DNA of 64,000 nucleotides, from the NCBI RefSeq assembly GCF_008923185.1, contig NZ_WBMT01000008.1, positions 124,001-188,000 on the forward strand, given 5' to 3'. This document shows, piece by piece, positions 25,737-33,041 of this stretch (positions are counted from its first letter, which is position 1; every line of letters begins with the position of its first letter). The translations under genes and the position numbers were made by a program. This DNA is from Actinomadura rudentiformis. GTDB taxonomy: Bacteria > Actinomycetota > Actinomycetes > Streptosporangiales > Streptosporangiaceae. The notes beneath the pieces are model-generated. The model searched no databases and was not told the origin of the DNA. It saw only the letters and a program-made list of their open reading frames with translations.

Positions 25737-26220
25737 GGAGGGCCCCGATGGCCTGGTCGATGAGCATGTCGATGATCATTCCGGCGATCTCCTTGAAGAT
25801 GGGGATCTCAAGGAGGGAGGCGCCGAAGGTCACCGCGGCGGTGGCGATGGCCTGGGCGATCTGGATCGCCAGCATGATCAACTGAATGATCACGTTGATC
25901 TTCAAAATCAGCACGATGCCGGCGCAGAGGAAGAAGACGCCACCCACGATCATGGACGAGGTGGCGCTGGTCCGGAGCATCTGCGCGGGGGAGTCCTCAG
26001 CCGCCCAGGCGTTCTTGAAGGCGTCGATGTCCTCGCCCTTGTTGCCCGACCACACCTGCTGGGCGGCGGCGTCGGCATCGCCGACGACGCCCTGAACCGT
26101 GCCCCCGAACGACATCCAGGTGGAGCCGAGCTCGAAGAGCTTGCTCTCGTCCGCTTCCGGCCAGGTGTATCCCAGCATTCCGAGTAGTCCGATGAGCTCG
26201 CCGGGCAGTTGGAGGCCCAT
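25729..26220 (-). CDS. WXG100-like export partner of the RHS toxin
   Basis: A 163-residue paralogue of the 16385 protein, of equal length and with about 80% matching residues by eye. It has a WSGNKGED turn, two hydrophobic helices and an identical LIDQAIGALLG end. The gene stop lies 8 bp inside the RHS frame. At DNA level long identical stretches are shared with 16385-16876 in inverted orientation. It starts 6 bp after the small WXG100 gene, so the three genes form one operon. Confidence 0.86.
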   Translation of the reverse strand: MGLQLPGELIGLLGMLGYTWPEADESKLFELGSTWMSFGGTVQGVVGDADAAAQQVWSGNKGEDIDAFKNAWAAEDSPAQMLRTSATSSMIVGGVFFLCAGIVLILKINVIIQLIMLAIQIAQAIATAAVTFGASLLEIPIFKEIAGMIIDMLIDQAIGALLG

Positions 26221-26226
26221 GGACGG

Positions 26227-26559
26227 TCAGCCGTTCAGCGCGGCCGAGACGGAGGTGACCTCGCCGACCATCTGCTGCTCGGCCTTCTCGTAGTTGTCGG
26301 CCACGGCGGTCAGCTTCTCCGCGAAGGCGGTCATGTCCTCGGCGGCCCCTGTGAACGACTCGTTCGCCTGCTCTTGGATCGCCGTGTAGGACGTGCCGAT
26401 CAGCATGCCGATGTCGTCGCCGCCCCAGGGCGCGCCCATGCCCTGGACGGTGGACAAGAGGCTCGACCACTCCTGCGACAACCGGTCTCCGGCGTCGGTC
26501 AGGCCGCTCGCCGCCGTTCGCAACGTCTGCGGCTGGATGGTGTAGCCGTTGGTGGTCAT
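26227..26559 (-). CDS. WXG100-family protein heading the RHS toxin operon
   Basis: The 110-residue helical-hairpin protein has the turn APWGGDDIG (W-G-G) and, near its C-terminus, the export signal YEKAE (YxxxD/E). It is the first gene of the operon WXG100, WXG-like partner, RHS toxin, immunity. It probably pairs with the WXG-like domain of the next protein to form the secretion signal. The left deaminase module lacks an equivalent, so this protein may serve both, or the left copy may have been lost. Confidence 0.88.
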   Translation of the reverse strand: MTTNGYTIQPQTLRTAASGLTDAGDRLSQEWSSLLSTVQGMGAPWGGDDIGMLIGTSYTAIQEQANESFTGAAEDMTAFAEKLTAVADNYEKAEQQMVGEVTSVSAALNG

Positions 26560-26687
26560 GCTCGCCCCCTGATCCCGTGTTCATGCTTGATCATGTGGGA
26601 TGCAAAGAGCATAACGGGGCGGAACGGCTGAAAAAAGAACGATATTGTACGCGCAACGTCTCCCGCCCGTCTGACGAGGAAACCACT

Positions 26688-27530
26688 GTGAGCACACCAC
26701 CACCGCCTGGAGGGCCCTACCCGCCGCCGCAGCACGGTGTGCCCGGAGGTCCGCCCCCTGTCTACCCCTCCTTCCCGCCAGGAGCGCAGGCTCCGCCGCC
26801 CTACCTGCCGCCCCCCGGGCTGCCGGGCGGGCCGCCGCGGCAGAAGGGGAACCCGGCCGCGTTCCTGGTCGTCCTGCTCATGGGCGTGCTGGTTCTCGGG
26901 GGTTGCGGGGTCGGCGGCTTCATCCTTCTGTCAGACGACGATGACGACGGCCGAGACAGGACGATTTCCGGGTCCAGGCCGCTGTTCCCGACGTCGGTGC
27001 CCACGCCGACGTTCTCGGCGCCGTCGTTCCGCCCGAGCACGCCCTCCGTCCCCCGGAAGCCCGTGGTCGGGCTGTCGTTCTTCGCGAGGTCGGTCTCGAC
27101 GAGCAGCGGCACGTACCTGCAGTCCAGTTCCTGGGACAAGAGCTGCACGTCCGGCGTCAAGCCGCGGCTGGCCACGCTGAACCGGCAGGAGAACTGCAAG
27201 GGCCGCCTGTACGGAGCCATGTACCAGGGACCGAACAAGCGCACCTACGTCCAGATGACGCTCATCCAGTTCCCCGACTCGGCGAGCGCCCGGTCGGTGT
27301 CGCGGCGCATCAACAGCTCCACCGCGCCGACCATCCGCGTCGCGTACGGGAACGAGCCCGGCCACTGGTGGTCGAGTTCGTCGGTGGGCGAGTACGTCCT
27401 GATCCGGCAGTCGTTCAACAACGCGTCCCGGTACGCCGGTCCCCGGAGCGGTCCGGCGCAGGTCCTCGGCGATGTCCTCATCCGCCGCTTCCAGACGGAG
27501 CTGACCAACGTCTACACCTGGTCCAACTGA
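26688..27530 (+). CDS. Proline-rich single-pass membrane protein, ESX accessory (paralogue 1)
   Basis: The 280-residue protein has a Pro/Gly-rich cytoplasmic N-terminus (1-60), one transmembrane helix (about 63-87), a Ser/Thr/Pro linker and an outer domain with two cysteines 16 residues apart (SC-x16-C). It ends with NVYTWSN. The protein encoded at 30843-31664 shares the layout, the cysteine spacing and the ending NVISWSN, so they are paralogues. The GTG at 26688 with GAGGA upstream is chosen; in-frame starts back to 26577 would invade the intergenic region. Function unknown; the setting suggests a surface component of the type VII locus. Confidence 0.75.
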   Translation: MSTPPPPGGPYPPPQHGVPGGPPPVYPSFPPGAQAPPPYLPPPGLPGGPPRQKGNPAAFLVVLLMGVLVLGGCGVGGFILLSDDDDDGRDRTISGSRPLFPTSVPTPTFSAPSFRPSTPSVPRKPVVGLSFFARSVSTSSGTYLQSSSWDKSCTSGVKPRLATLNRQENCKGRLYGAMYQGPNKRTYVQMTLIQFPDSASARSVSRRINSSTAPTIRVAYGNEPGHWWSSSSVGEYVLIRQSFNNASRYAGPRSGPAQVLGDVLIRRFQTELTNVYTWSN

Positions 27531-27538
27531 CGCCGGGA

Positions 27539-28006
27539 TCAGCGGCGGGTGTTGCCGATCTTTGAGATGGTGTCGTTGAGCGCCTGAGTGATGAGCTCCA
27601 TCTGGCGGAGGCTCTGGTTCTGGATCTCCTCGACCTGCTTGCCGAGGGCGGCGGTGTCGACCAGTTCGTCGGCCGGAGCGGCGGCGGCCTTGGTCCGGAG
27701 GTCGTCCAGGGCGGCGTTCACCGCGACCACGATCTGCTCGCCGAGCTCCGCCGACGCCAGACGCATGGCGCGTGGATCCATCTCGACGCTCTTGAGCCGC
27801 CCGCCGGCCATCACCGTGGCCCGGACCCGGCCGTCAGCGGCCAGCCCGACGCCCTCCATCGACTCGCCGCGCCCGGGCGTGCCCGAGTCGGCGGTACGGG
27901 GCGTCGCGGCAGGCTGATCGGCGCTGCCGCCCTTGCGCATCGACTCAAGGGTCTTGCGCGCGTCCGTCAGCATGCGATCCAGATCCGCGCCAGAGAAGTC
28001 CGCCAC
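27539..28006 (-). CDS. YbaB/EbfC-family protein (second copy)
   Basis: A 155-residue relative of the 1208-1693 protein, with GRVRATVMAGGRLKSVEMDPRAMRL in the strand region matching the other copy's GGLTRLDIDPRAL, and a helical C-terminus. The GTG at 28006 is chosen because AAAGGA lies 8 bp upstream; the frame stays open further upstream without good sites. It converges within 8 bp on the proline-rich membrane gene and is divergent from the EspI-like gene. TATTCT at 28052-28047 on the minus strand may be its -10 box. Confidence 0.8.
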   Translation of the reverse strand: MADFSGADLDRMLTDARKTLESMRKGGSADQPAATPRTADSGTPGRGESMEGVGLAADGRVRATVMAGGRLKSVEMDPRAMRLASAELGEQIVVAVNAALDDLRTKAAAAPADELVDTAALGKQVEEIQNQSLRQMELITQALNDTISKIGNTRR

Positions 28007-28188
28007 GCCCCCGGTCCTTTCATGATCATGAACAGTCCCTTTAGGGAGAATAACGAGATTCCGGATGGCGGGGGTATGGCGCGGGACGCTGAGCCTGTAA
28101 TCATCATGGGTTGCGAGTGTCAGCGGCGCAGAGGGGACTCGGGGATACCCAGCGTCTCGTAGGCTTGCGAGAGAGGAAAGGGAGGCAG

Positions 28189-29850
28189 GTGTCCGACTCG
28201 AGCTGGCAGCACGCCGTACTGCGTGAACTTGGCGCGTCCCAACGGGGGCTCGCAACGCTCGAGCCCACGTCAGGGGGCACCGCAGAGAGCGCCTGGGGTG
28301 CGGAGGCCGTCGCGCAGGCCACCCCCCAGCCTGCCCAGCCCATGGCCGCGCCGGCGGTGATCCAGGGCACCGGCCAGCCCGACGTGATCCAGGGGACCGG
28401 GCAACCTCATGTGATCCAGGGCACCGGGCAGCCGGCGGTCATTCAGGGCACCGGCCAGCCCGACGTGATTCAAGGCACCGGACAACCTGACGTGATCCAG
28501 GGCACCGGGCAACCTGACGTGATTCAGGGCACAGGGCCTGCGGTGATTCAGGGCACGGGGCCGGTGCCGCCCGTGGCACCTCCCGCCCCGCCCGTCCCCC
28601 AGCCGCATGCCGCCCCGATTCCGCAGCAGGTGCATGCCCCCGAGCCCCAGACCTACGAGCCGCAGACCTACGAGCCGCAGACCTACGAGCCGCAGCCCGA
28701 GGCCGAGACCGAGCCCGCCGAGGAGGCGTTGGCCGCGCCGCTCGTCAACGAGGAGTTCAGCTGGGACGCGGCCATCTCCCCGGTCCTGAGCGGTCAGGCG
28801 CCAGGTGCGCCCGGTGTCGCGCCGGAGGAGGAGCCCGAGCAGGGGCACTCGAGCGGCTCGTACGAACAGCCCGCCCCTTCGTCCGGTCCCGCCGGCCCGC
28901 ATGCCGCTCCTGCGGCGAATCCGCAGCACGCCGCGAGCGGCGTGCCCATGGCCGACGAGTTCCTCCGCAGGAACGTCCACGGCGACCCTTTGATGCGCCG
29001 GGTCGGGCGTGGCATGCGCAAGGCCGTCGGAGCCTCCGGTTCTGCGGGAGCCAAGACCCAGGCCGAGATCATCGAGCTGTTGCAGCGTCCGGTGTCGAGC
29101 TACCGCCAGCTCGCCGTGGCCAGCGTCCGCGGCGGGGCGGGCAAGACCACCATGGCCGCGATGCTGGCGACCCAGCTGGCGCGGCATCGCACCGACCGGG
29201 TCCTGGCCATGGACGCCGACGCGGAGCTGGGCTCGTTGCCGCTGCGCCTCGGGGTCCGTTCGGAGCTCTCGCTGTTCGACCTGGCGGCGCAGCAGCCGCG
29301 GACCTTCGAAGAGGCCGCGCAGTATCTGATGCGCACGAACGACGGCCTGTGGGTGCTGTCCTCCACCCGGGGCGGCCGCATCGCCGGCGAGTTCAACCTG
29401 GAGACCTTCCAGTCCGCGCTCTCCTCACTCGCCCGCTACATCTCCACTGCGGTCATCGACTGTGGCGCGGGCATCCTGACCGAGCTGCACCGGGGCATCC
29501 TGTCCACCACGCACGGCCTGGTGCTGGTCACGCCCGGCACGGTCGACGGCGCGCTGAGCGCCCGCGGTGCGCTGGAGTGGTTCGCGAACAGCGGTCAGCA
29601 GGCGCTCATGTCCCGTACGGTGATCGCGATGGTGATGCATGCTCCGCAGGTCGGTGCCGACCTCGAACGCGCGACCCAGATGCTCGGCGCCTGGGGGCTG
29701 CCGGTCGTCCGGGTGCCGTACGACCGGCACGTGGCGGCGGGGGCGGCGCTCGACCTGTCCAGGATCGGTGAGGCGACGCGGTCGGCCGTCGACCGGGTGG
29801 CCTACGAGGCGTTCGGGCGTGCGCTCGGCATGCCGGGGGTGGCCCGGTGA
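28189..29850 (+). CDS. EspI-like ParA/MinD-family ATPase with repetitive N-terminus
   Basis: The 553-residue protein couples a low-complexity N-terminus (eight VIQGTG units, three YEPQ units, Pro/Ala/Glu-rich, to about 265) to a ParA/MinD-like ATPase. The P-loop is VRGGAGKTT (about 312-320), followed by AMDADAELGSLPLRLG and VIDCGAG. The usual signature Lys of the deviant Walker motif is Arg. The layout matches EspI of mycobacterial ESX loci, which links energy state to secretion. The GTG at 28189 after GGGAGG is preferred over the open frame from 28111. It overlaps the next gene by 4 bp (GTGA). Confidence 0.82.
   Translation: MSDSSWQHAVLRELGASQRGLATLEPTSGGTAESAWGAEAVAQATPQPAQPMAAPAVIQGTGQPDVIQGTGQPHVIQGTGQPAVIQGTGQPDVIQGTGQPDVIQGTGQPDVIQGTGPAVIQGTGPVPPVAPPAPPVPQPHAAPIPQQVHAPEPQTYEPQTYEPQTYEPQPEAETEPAEEALAAPLVNEEFSWDAAISPVLSGQAPGAPGVAPEEEPEQGHSSGSYEQPAPSSGPAGPHAAPAANPQHAASGVPMADEFLRRNVHGDPLMRRVGRGMRKAVGASGSAGAKTQAEIIELLQRPVSSYRQLAVASVRGGAGKTTMAAMLATQLARHRTDRVLAMDADAELGSLPLRLGVRSELSLFDLAAQQPRTFEEAAQYLMRTNDGLWVLSSTRGGRIAGEFNLETFQSALSSLARYISTAVIDCGAGILTELHRGILSTTHGLVLVTPGTVDGALSARGALEWFANSGQQALMSRTVIAMVMHAPQVGADLERATQMLGAWGLPVVRVPYDRHVAAGAALDLSRIGEATRSAVDRVAYEAFGRALGMPGVAR
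28357..28560 (+). repeat. Tandem VIQGTGQPx-coding repeat
   Basis: Eight copies of a 27-nt unit (24 nt before the last copy) code for VIQGTGQP plus a variable residue (D, H or A). The copies differ by synonymous changes, so the amino-acid motif appears to be kept by selection. It lies in the disordered N-terminus of the EspI-like ATPase. Confidence 0.9.
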
Positions 29851-30287
29851 GCTGCGACCTGGTCGTGCTGGCCCGGCGGCAGCCCGACGTGCACGCCGTC
29901 ATCGACGGCATGGTGGCGCTGGGCGAGGCGGTGCACATTCGTGGCGGCGACCCCAAGCCGACGTTGTTGTTCGACGCCGACCGGCGCCTGCTGGTCTCGA
30001 TCGAGGACCCGGTGCTCGTGGCGGTGCCGGGCGAGGTCGGGCGGCTGCTCGGTCCCGAGTTCGGCGCCCGCGCCCCGGCGCCGGTGTGGTGGGTCGACGT
30101 ACGCGTGGTCGCCGACGTGCCGGACGCCGAGCGGGTCGCCCGCAAGTTCGCCGAGGCCCTTGTGCACTGGGTCGGTGGGACGGTCTATCCGGACGGCGCC
30201 CCCGAGGCTCAGGTCCGCAGCTGGAAGGCCACCGACCAGCCCACCGGCGGCGCCGCCTCTTACTCCGGCGGAGTGATCCAGAGCTAG
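29847..30287 (+). CDS. DUF6177-like protein, N-terminal half only
   Basis: The 146-residue product resembles the first part of DUF6177 proteins from actinomycete type VII loci (DLVVLARRQPDVHAVI, RRLLVSIEDPVLVAVPGEV, WWVDVRVVADVPDAE, FAEALVHWVGGTVYP). Full-length family members, as I recall them, continue with an AVVLQDRPVV domain, which here is found as a separate gene at 32013-32963. It overlaps the EspI-like ATPase by 4 bp, so the two are translationally coupled. Function unknown. The family call is from memory. Confidence 0.65.
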   Translation: MSCDLVVLARRQPDVHAVIDGMVALGEAVHIRGGDPKPTLLFDADRRLLVSIEDPVLVAVPGEVGRLLGPEFGARAPAPVWWVDVRVVADVPDAERVARKFAEALVHWVGGTVYPDGAPEAQVRSWKATDQPTGGAASYSGGVIQS

Positions 30288-30290
30288 CCC

Positions 30291-30305
30291 GCCGCGGTGC
30301 GCGGC
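30291..30305. terminator. Short stem-loop between convergent genes
   Basis: GCCGCG and CGCGGC (30291-30296 and 30300-30305) form a 6-bp stem with a 3-nt loop between the 29847 gene and the convergent MarR gene. It is a weak terminator candidate. Confidence 0.45.
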
Positions 30306-30306
30306 T

Positions 30307-30750
30307 TCACTCGGGGTTGTGGTGGGCGAGGACGCGTGTCAGCAGCGCGACCAGTTGGTCGCGTTCGGCGGGTGACAGTGGCGCGAGCAGGTCGTCCTGG
30401 ACGCCGGCCAATGCCTTGTCCAGCCGCCGGAACCGCTCGCTCCCGGCGGCCGTGACCGTGACGATGTTGCGGCGCCGGTCCGACGGGTCGGGCGAACGTT
30501 CGATGAGCCCGCGGTCGGCGAGGTCGTTGAGCGCCGCCACCACGTCGCTGCGGTCGATCCCGGTGCGGCGGCCCAGCGTCGCCTGGCTGGCGGGCCCGAA
30601 CTCCTCCAGCGCCGCCAGCAGGCGATAGTGGTAGCCGCGGGAGTCGATGGCGGCGAACGCCTCCGAGAGCAACCGGTGGGCCTGCGCGGACGTCTGGCTG
30701 ATGAGCCAGGTCGGCAGCTCCATCAACCGCGAGGGCGTCTCATCAGTCAT
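30307..30750 (-). CDS. MarR-family transcriptional regulator
   Basis: The 147-residue protein has the MarR winged-helix pattern: dimerisation helix (TWLISQTSAQAHRLLSEAF), helix-turn-helix (ASQATLGRRTGIDRSDVVAALNDL), wing with the family signature DRGLIERSPDPSDRRRNIVTVT, and a C-terminal dimerisation helix. MarR proteins bind palindromes near their own or adjacent genes and respond to small ligands or oxidants. No divergent enzyme or efflux gene lies next to it, so the target is unclear. Confidence 0.93.
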   Translation of the reverse strand: MTDETPSRLMELPTWLISQTSAQAHRLLSEAFAAIDSRGYHYRLLAALEEFGPASQATLGRRTGIDRSDVVAALNDLADRGLIERSPDPSDRRRNIVTVTAAGSERFRRLDKALAGVQDDLLAPLSPAERDQLVALLTRVLAHHNPE

Positions 30751-30802
30751 GCGCGACAGTCTATGTTGGTCAAGCCCACGATTAATCGCCGGGGACGCGA
30801 AA

Positions 30803-30828
30803 CGGCGCCCGCCGGATGGCGGGCGCCG
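30803..30828 (-). terminator. Terminator of the second proline-rich membrane gene
   Basis: Arms 30803-30813 and 30818-30828 pair perfectly over 11 GC-rich bases with a GGAT loop. On the minus strand the hairpin begins 15 bp after the stop of the 30843 gene and is followed by GTTT. Confidence 0.8.
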
Positions 30829-30842
30829 ACTTGGGACATGCC

Positions 30843-31664
30843 CTAGTTGGACCAGCTGATGACGTTGGCGATCTCGATGCCGAGCTCGCCGGAGGTGTTG
30901 TAGACGGTGCCGTTGCGCGCGCCCGCGTCGCTGCCGCTCGCCCAGTAGCCCTGCGAGTAGACGACGAACTGGCCGCGGGTCCAGCTCCGCGTCCAGGAGC
31001 TGGGGTTGCGGGTCAGGGTCGGCAGGCCGCTGCCCGAGGGCGGCAGGAGCAGCGTCGGGTCGGCGCCCTCGCTGGTCTCGTCGTTGACGGCGGCGGCGGC
31101 CGTCGAGTCGGAGAAGCGCAGGACCGAGACCACGGTGACGACCGTGCGTGACGGGTTGGTGTAGAGCGCGGACTGCATGTCCTGGGTGCAGGAGTTGGCC
31201 CGCAGCGCCCTCTGCAGCTCCGCGCCGGCGCGGCTGACGCAGCTGCCGGAGCGGATACCGCCCGCCCGGGTGAAGGTGGTCCCGCCGGCGGTGGTCACCG
31301 TGGGCTTGAGGATGGTGCTCAGGTCCTGGGTGGTGGCCGACTGTGAGGCCGTGGGCGTGAGGGCCGAGCTGGACGTCGGCGACAAGGTGATGGGCTCGTT
31401 CTCCTTGTCGTCACCACTCAGCACGACGAACGCGCCCGCGGCGACGACGATCACTACGAGGACCGCCCCGATGATCAGCAGCGGGATCAGCGGGCCGCCA
31501 CCGCTCGGCGGGCGGTGCGGCGGCATCGGCGGCGGGAAACCGCCGGGGCCGGGGCCGTAGGGCGGCGGCTGTCCATAGGGCGGCGGGCCCTGCATGGGGC
31601 CTTGCGGAGGAAATCCCGGCTGGCCGGGCGGGGGGTTCTGGCCAGGCCATTCAGGAGGATTCAT
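30843..31664 (-). CDS. Proline-rich single-pass membrane protein, ESX accessory (paralogue 2)
   Basis: The 273-residue protein has an N-terminal PPG/PPYG-rich cytoplasmic tail (1-65), a transmembrane helix (about 68-92), a Ser/Thr-rich linker and an outer domain with SC-x16-C and a C-terminal NVISWSN. It matches the layout of the 26688 protein. The ATG at 31664 has GGAGCAGCG upstream and starts the proline-rich tail; earlier in-frame codons are not supported. The gene has its own terminator. Confidence 0.75.
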   Translation of the reverse strand: MNPPEWPGQNPPPGQPGFPPQGPMQGPPPYGQPPPYGPGPGGFPPPMPPHRPPSGGGPLIPLLIIGAVLVVIVVAAGAFVVLSGDDKENEPITLSPTSSSALTPTASQSATTQDLSTILKPTVTTAGGTTFTRAGGIRSGSCVSRAGAELQRALRANSCTQDMQSALYTNPSRTVVTVVSVLRFSDSTAAAAVNDETSEGADPTLLLPPSGSGLPTLTRNPSSWTRSWTRGQFVVYSQGYWASGSDAGARNGTVYNTSGELGIEIANVISWSN

Positions 31665-32012
31665 CGCTGCTCCAGGCCGGTAGTCATGAAATAAGAGTAA
31701 AGGTCGGGCAAGACTACCGAGGACCCAGCCTAGGTCACACAGGAGATCGTTCAGGTCACCGTCGTGCAACGTCATTCCGGGCGGCTTACTTATAGGAAAC
31801 GCTCAGCTCACGTGCAGGCCAGGCTCGGCCAGCGGCCGGGAAAGGCCCTATTCACCGCAGGACGACAAGCGCGTAGAACGGCGCCTTTGGTTCACGCCAA
31901 GTGTCGATCTTGATGACCCCTATGGGGCCATGTCCGGATGGTGGACAGGGCCCGTGAGAAGCATCTCCGTAATGGCTTACGCCTTCCCGCTCGAAGCCGC
32001 TCTAGCGGGGCT
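31665..32012. other. 348-bp intergenic region
   Basis: The region lies upstream of the proline-rich membrane gene (minus strand) and downstream of the DUF6177-like gene (minus strand). I see no credible coding frame. It should hold the promoter of the membrane gene and the terminator of the DUF6177-like gene, but no clear -35/-10 pair or long hairpin could be fixed. A short CCCCTATGGGG dyad occurs at 31917-31927. Confidence 0.5.
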
Positions 32013-32963
32013 CTACGCCTGGCTGCCTGACTGCAGGTGCTGCATCAGGTGGCGGTGGCGCTGCCAGCCGTCCGGCGAACGGCCGTCGCCCAGCGGGAAC
32101 AGGGTCAGCGGGGTCCGCGGGGGGCCAACCGCCTGGCCTGGAACGCCGGTCGGACCGGTCACGTTGCCGCTCACCGCGAGGGCCACCGGGGCGGGCGCGC
32201 CGGTCCAGCGTGGCTCGGTGGTGAGGTCGGCGCGGCCGGGGGTGAGCTGGACGAAGAGTGAGGACACGGGCTGGTCGGCCGCCATCCCGCCGACCAGCGA
32301 CGGCAGGTGCTGGAGCGGTGGCGGGTCCTCGGGGGCGTAGCCGACTGTGACAGTGCTCACTTCGGAGACCCCGCCCGCACCGCTCGCGGAGAACTCGCAG
32401 ATCGCCTGCGCGGCGCGCGGGCCGTCGCCGCCGACGATGAGACGGGCGCTCGAACGGCCCCGCACGTACTCGGTGAACCGGTCGTTCTGCCAGCGGTGCT
32501 CCAGCGGCTCCGCCGGGCCCCAGCCCGCCGGGGCCTTGCCGGTCAGCAACTGCAGGAGCCGTTCGACCGGGCCGCCGAGATCGCCTTCGCCGCCGTGCCG
32601 CATGCGGTAGACGAGGGTGAGTTGCGCTCCGATCGGCGCGGTCGGCCGGCTGGTGAAGCCGGGCGCGTAGTCGCGGGCCTCGGGCACCGGGGTGAACGCG
32701 CCGCCGTCCCATTTCAGTGGACGCCCCGTCAGGCCTTCGTAGTAGCCGTTTCCGTCGCGCACGATCCACTGCACTCCGGTGCCGGCGGCGGCCGTGCGAA
32801 GGGGCAGTGACAGCCGCGAGTCGAGCGGTGTGACCAATTGCAGGACGCGTCCGGAATCGGCACTGTCAGCGATGGCTTGGGTCAGCCACGAGTGCAGCGC
32901 GACGACAGGCCGGTCCTGCAGTACGACCATGGCCTGATCGGTCATCGCGTCGACGGTGCTCAT
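32013..32963 (-). CDS. DUF6177-like protein, C-terminal half only
   Basis: The 316-residue protein begins with MSTVDAMTDQAMVVLQDRP and continues VVALHSWLTQAI, LQLVTPLDSRLSLPLR, WIVRDGNGYYEGLTGRPLKW. This is the second part of DUF6177 proteins as I recall them from actinomycete type VII loci. The first part is encoded 1.7 kb away on the other strand (29847-30287). The ATG at 32963 is chosen because it directly precedes the domain; the frame is open far upstream only as a shadow of the LCP gene. It is divergent from the LCP gene with a 78-bp gap. No active site is recognised. Confidence 0.65.
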   Translation of the reverse strand: MSTVDAMTDQAMVVLQDRPVVALHSWLTQAIADSADSGRVLQLVTPLDSRLSLPLRTAAAGTGVQWIVRDGNGYYEGLTGRPLKWDGGAFTPVPEARDYAPGFTSRPTAPIGAQLTLVYRMRHGGEGDLGGPVERLLQLLTGKAPAGWGPAEPLEHRWQNDRFTEYVRGRSSARLIVGGDGPRAAQAICEFSASGAGGVSEVSTVTVGYAPEDPPPLQHLPSLVGGMAADQPVSSLFVQLTPGRADLTTEPRWTGAPAPVALAVSGNVTGPTGVPGQAVGPPRTPLTLFPLGDGRSPDGWQRHRHLMQHLQSGSQA

Positions 32964-33041
32964 CCTGCGAACGAGTCTAGTGGGGATCGACTTTGGTGTG
33001 ATGGCCGTGGCTGGTGTCCCAAGTGTGCTGAAATGTAACCG

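Noticed and set aside
28357..28560. Regular DNA repeats considered as a CRISPR-like array
   Set aside because: Units are 27 nt with no unique spacers and are in frame, coding for VIQGTGQP.
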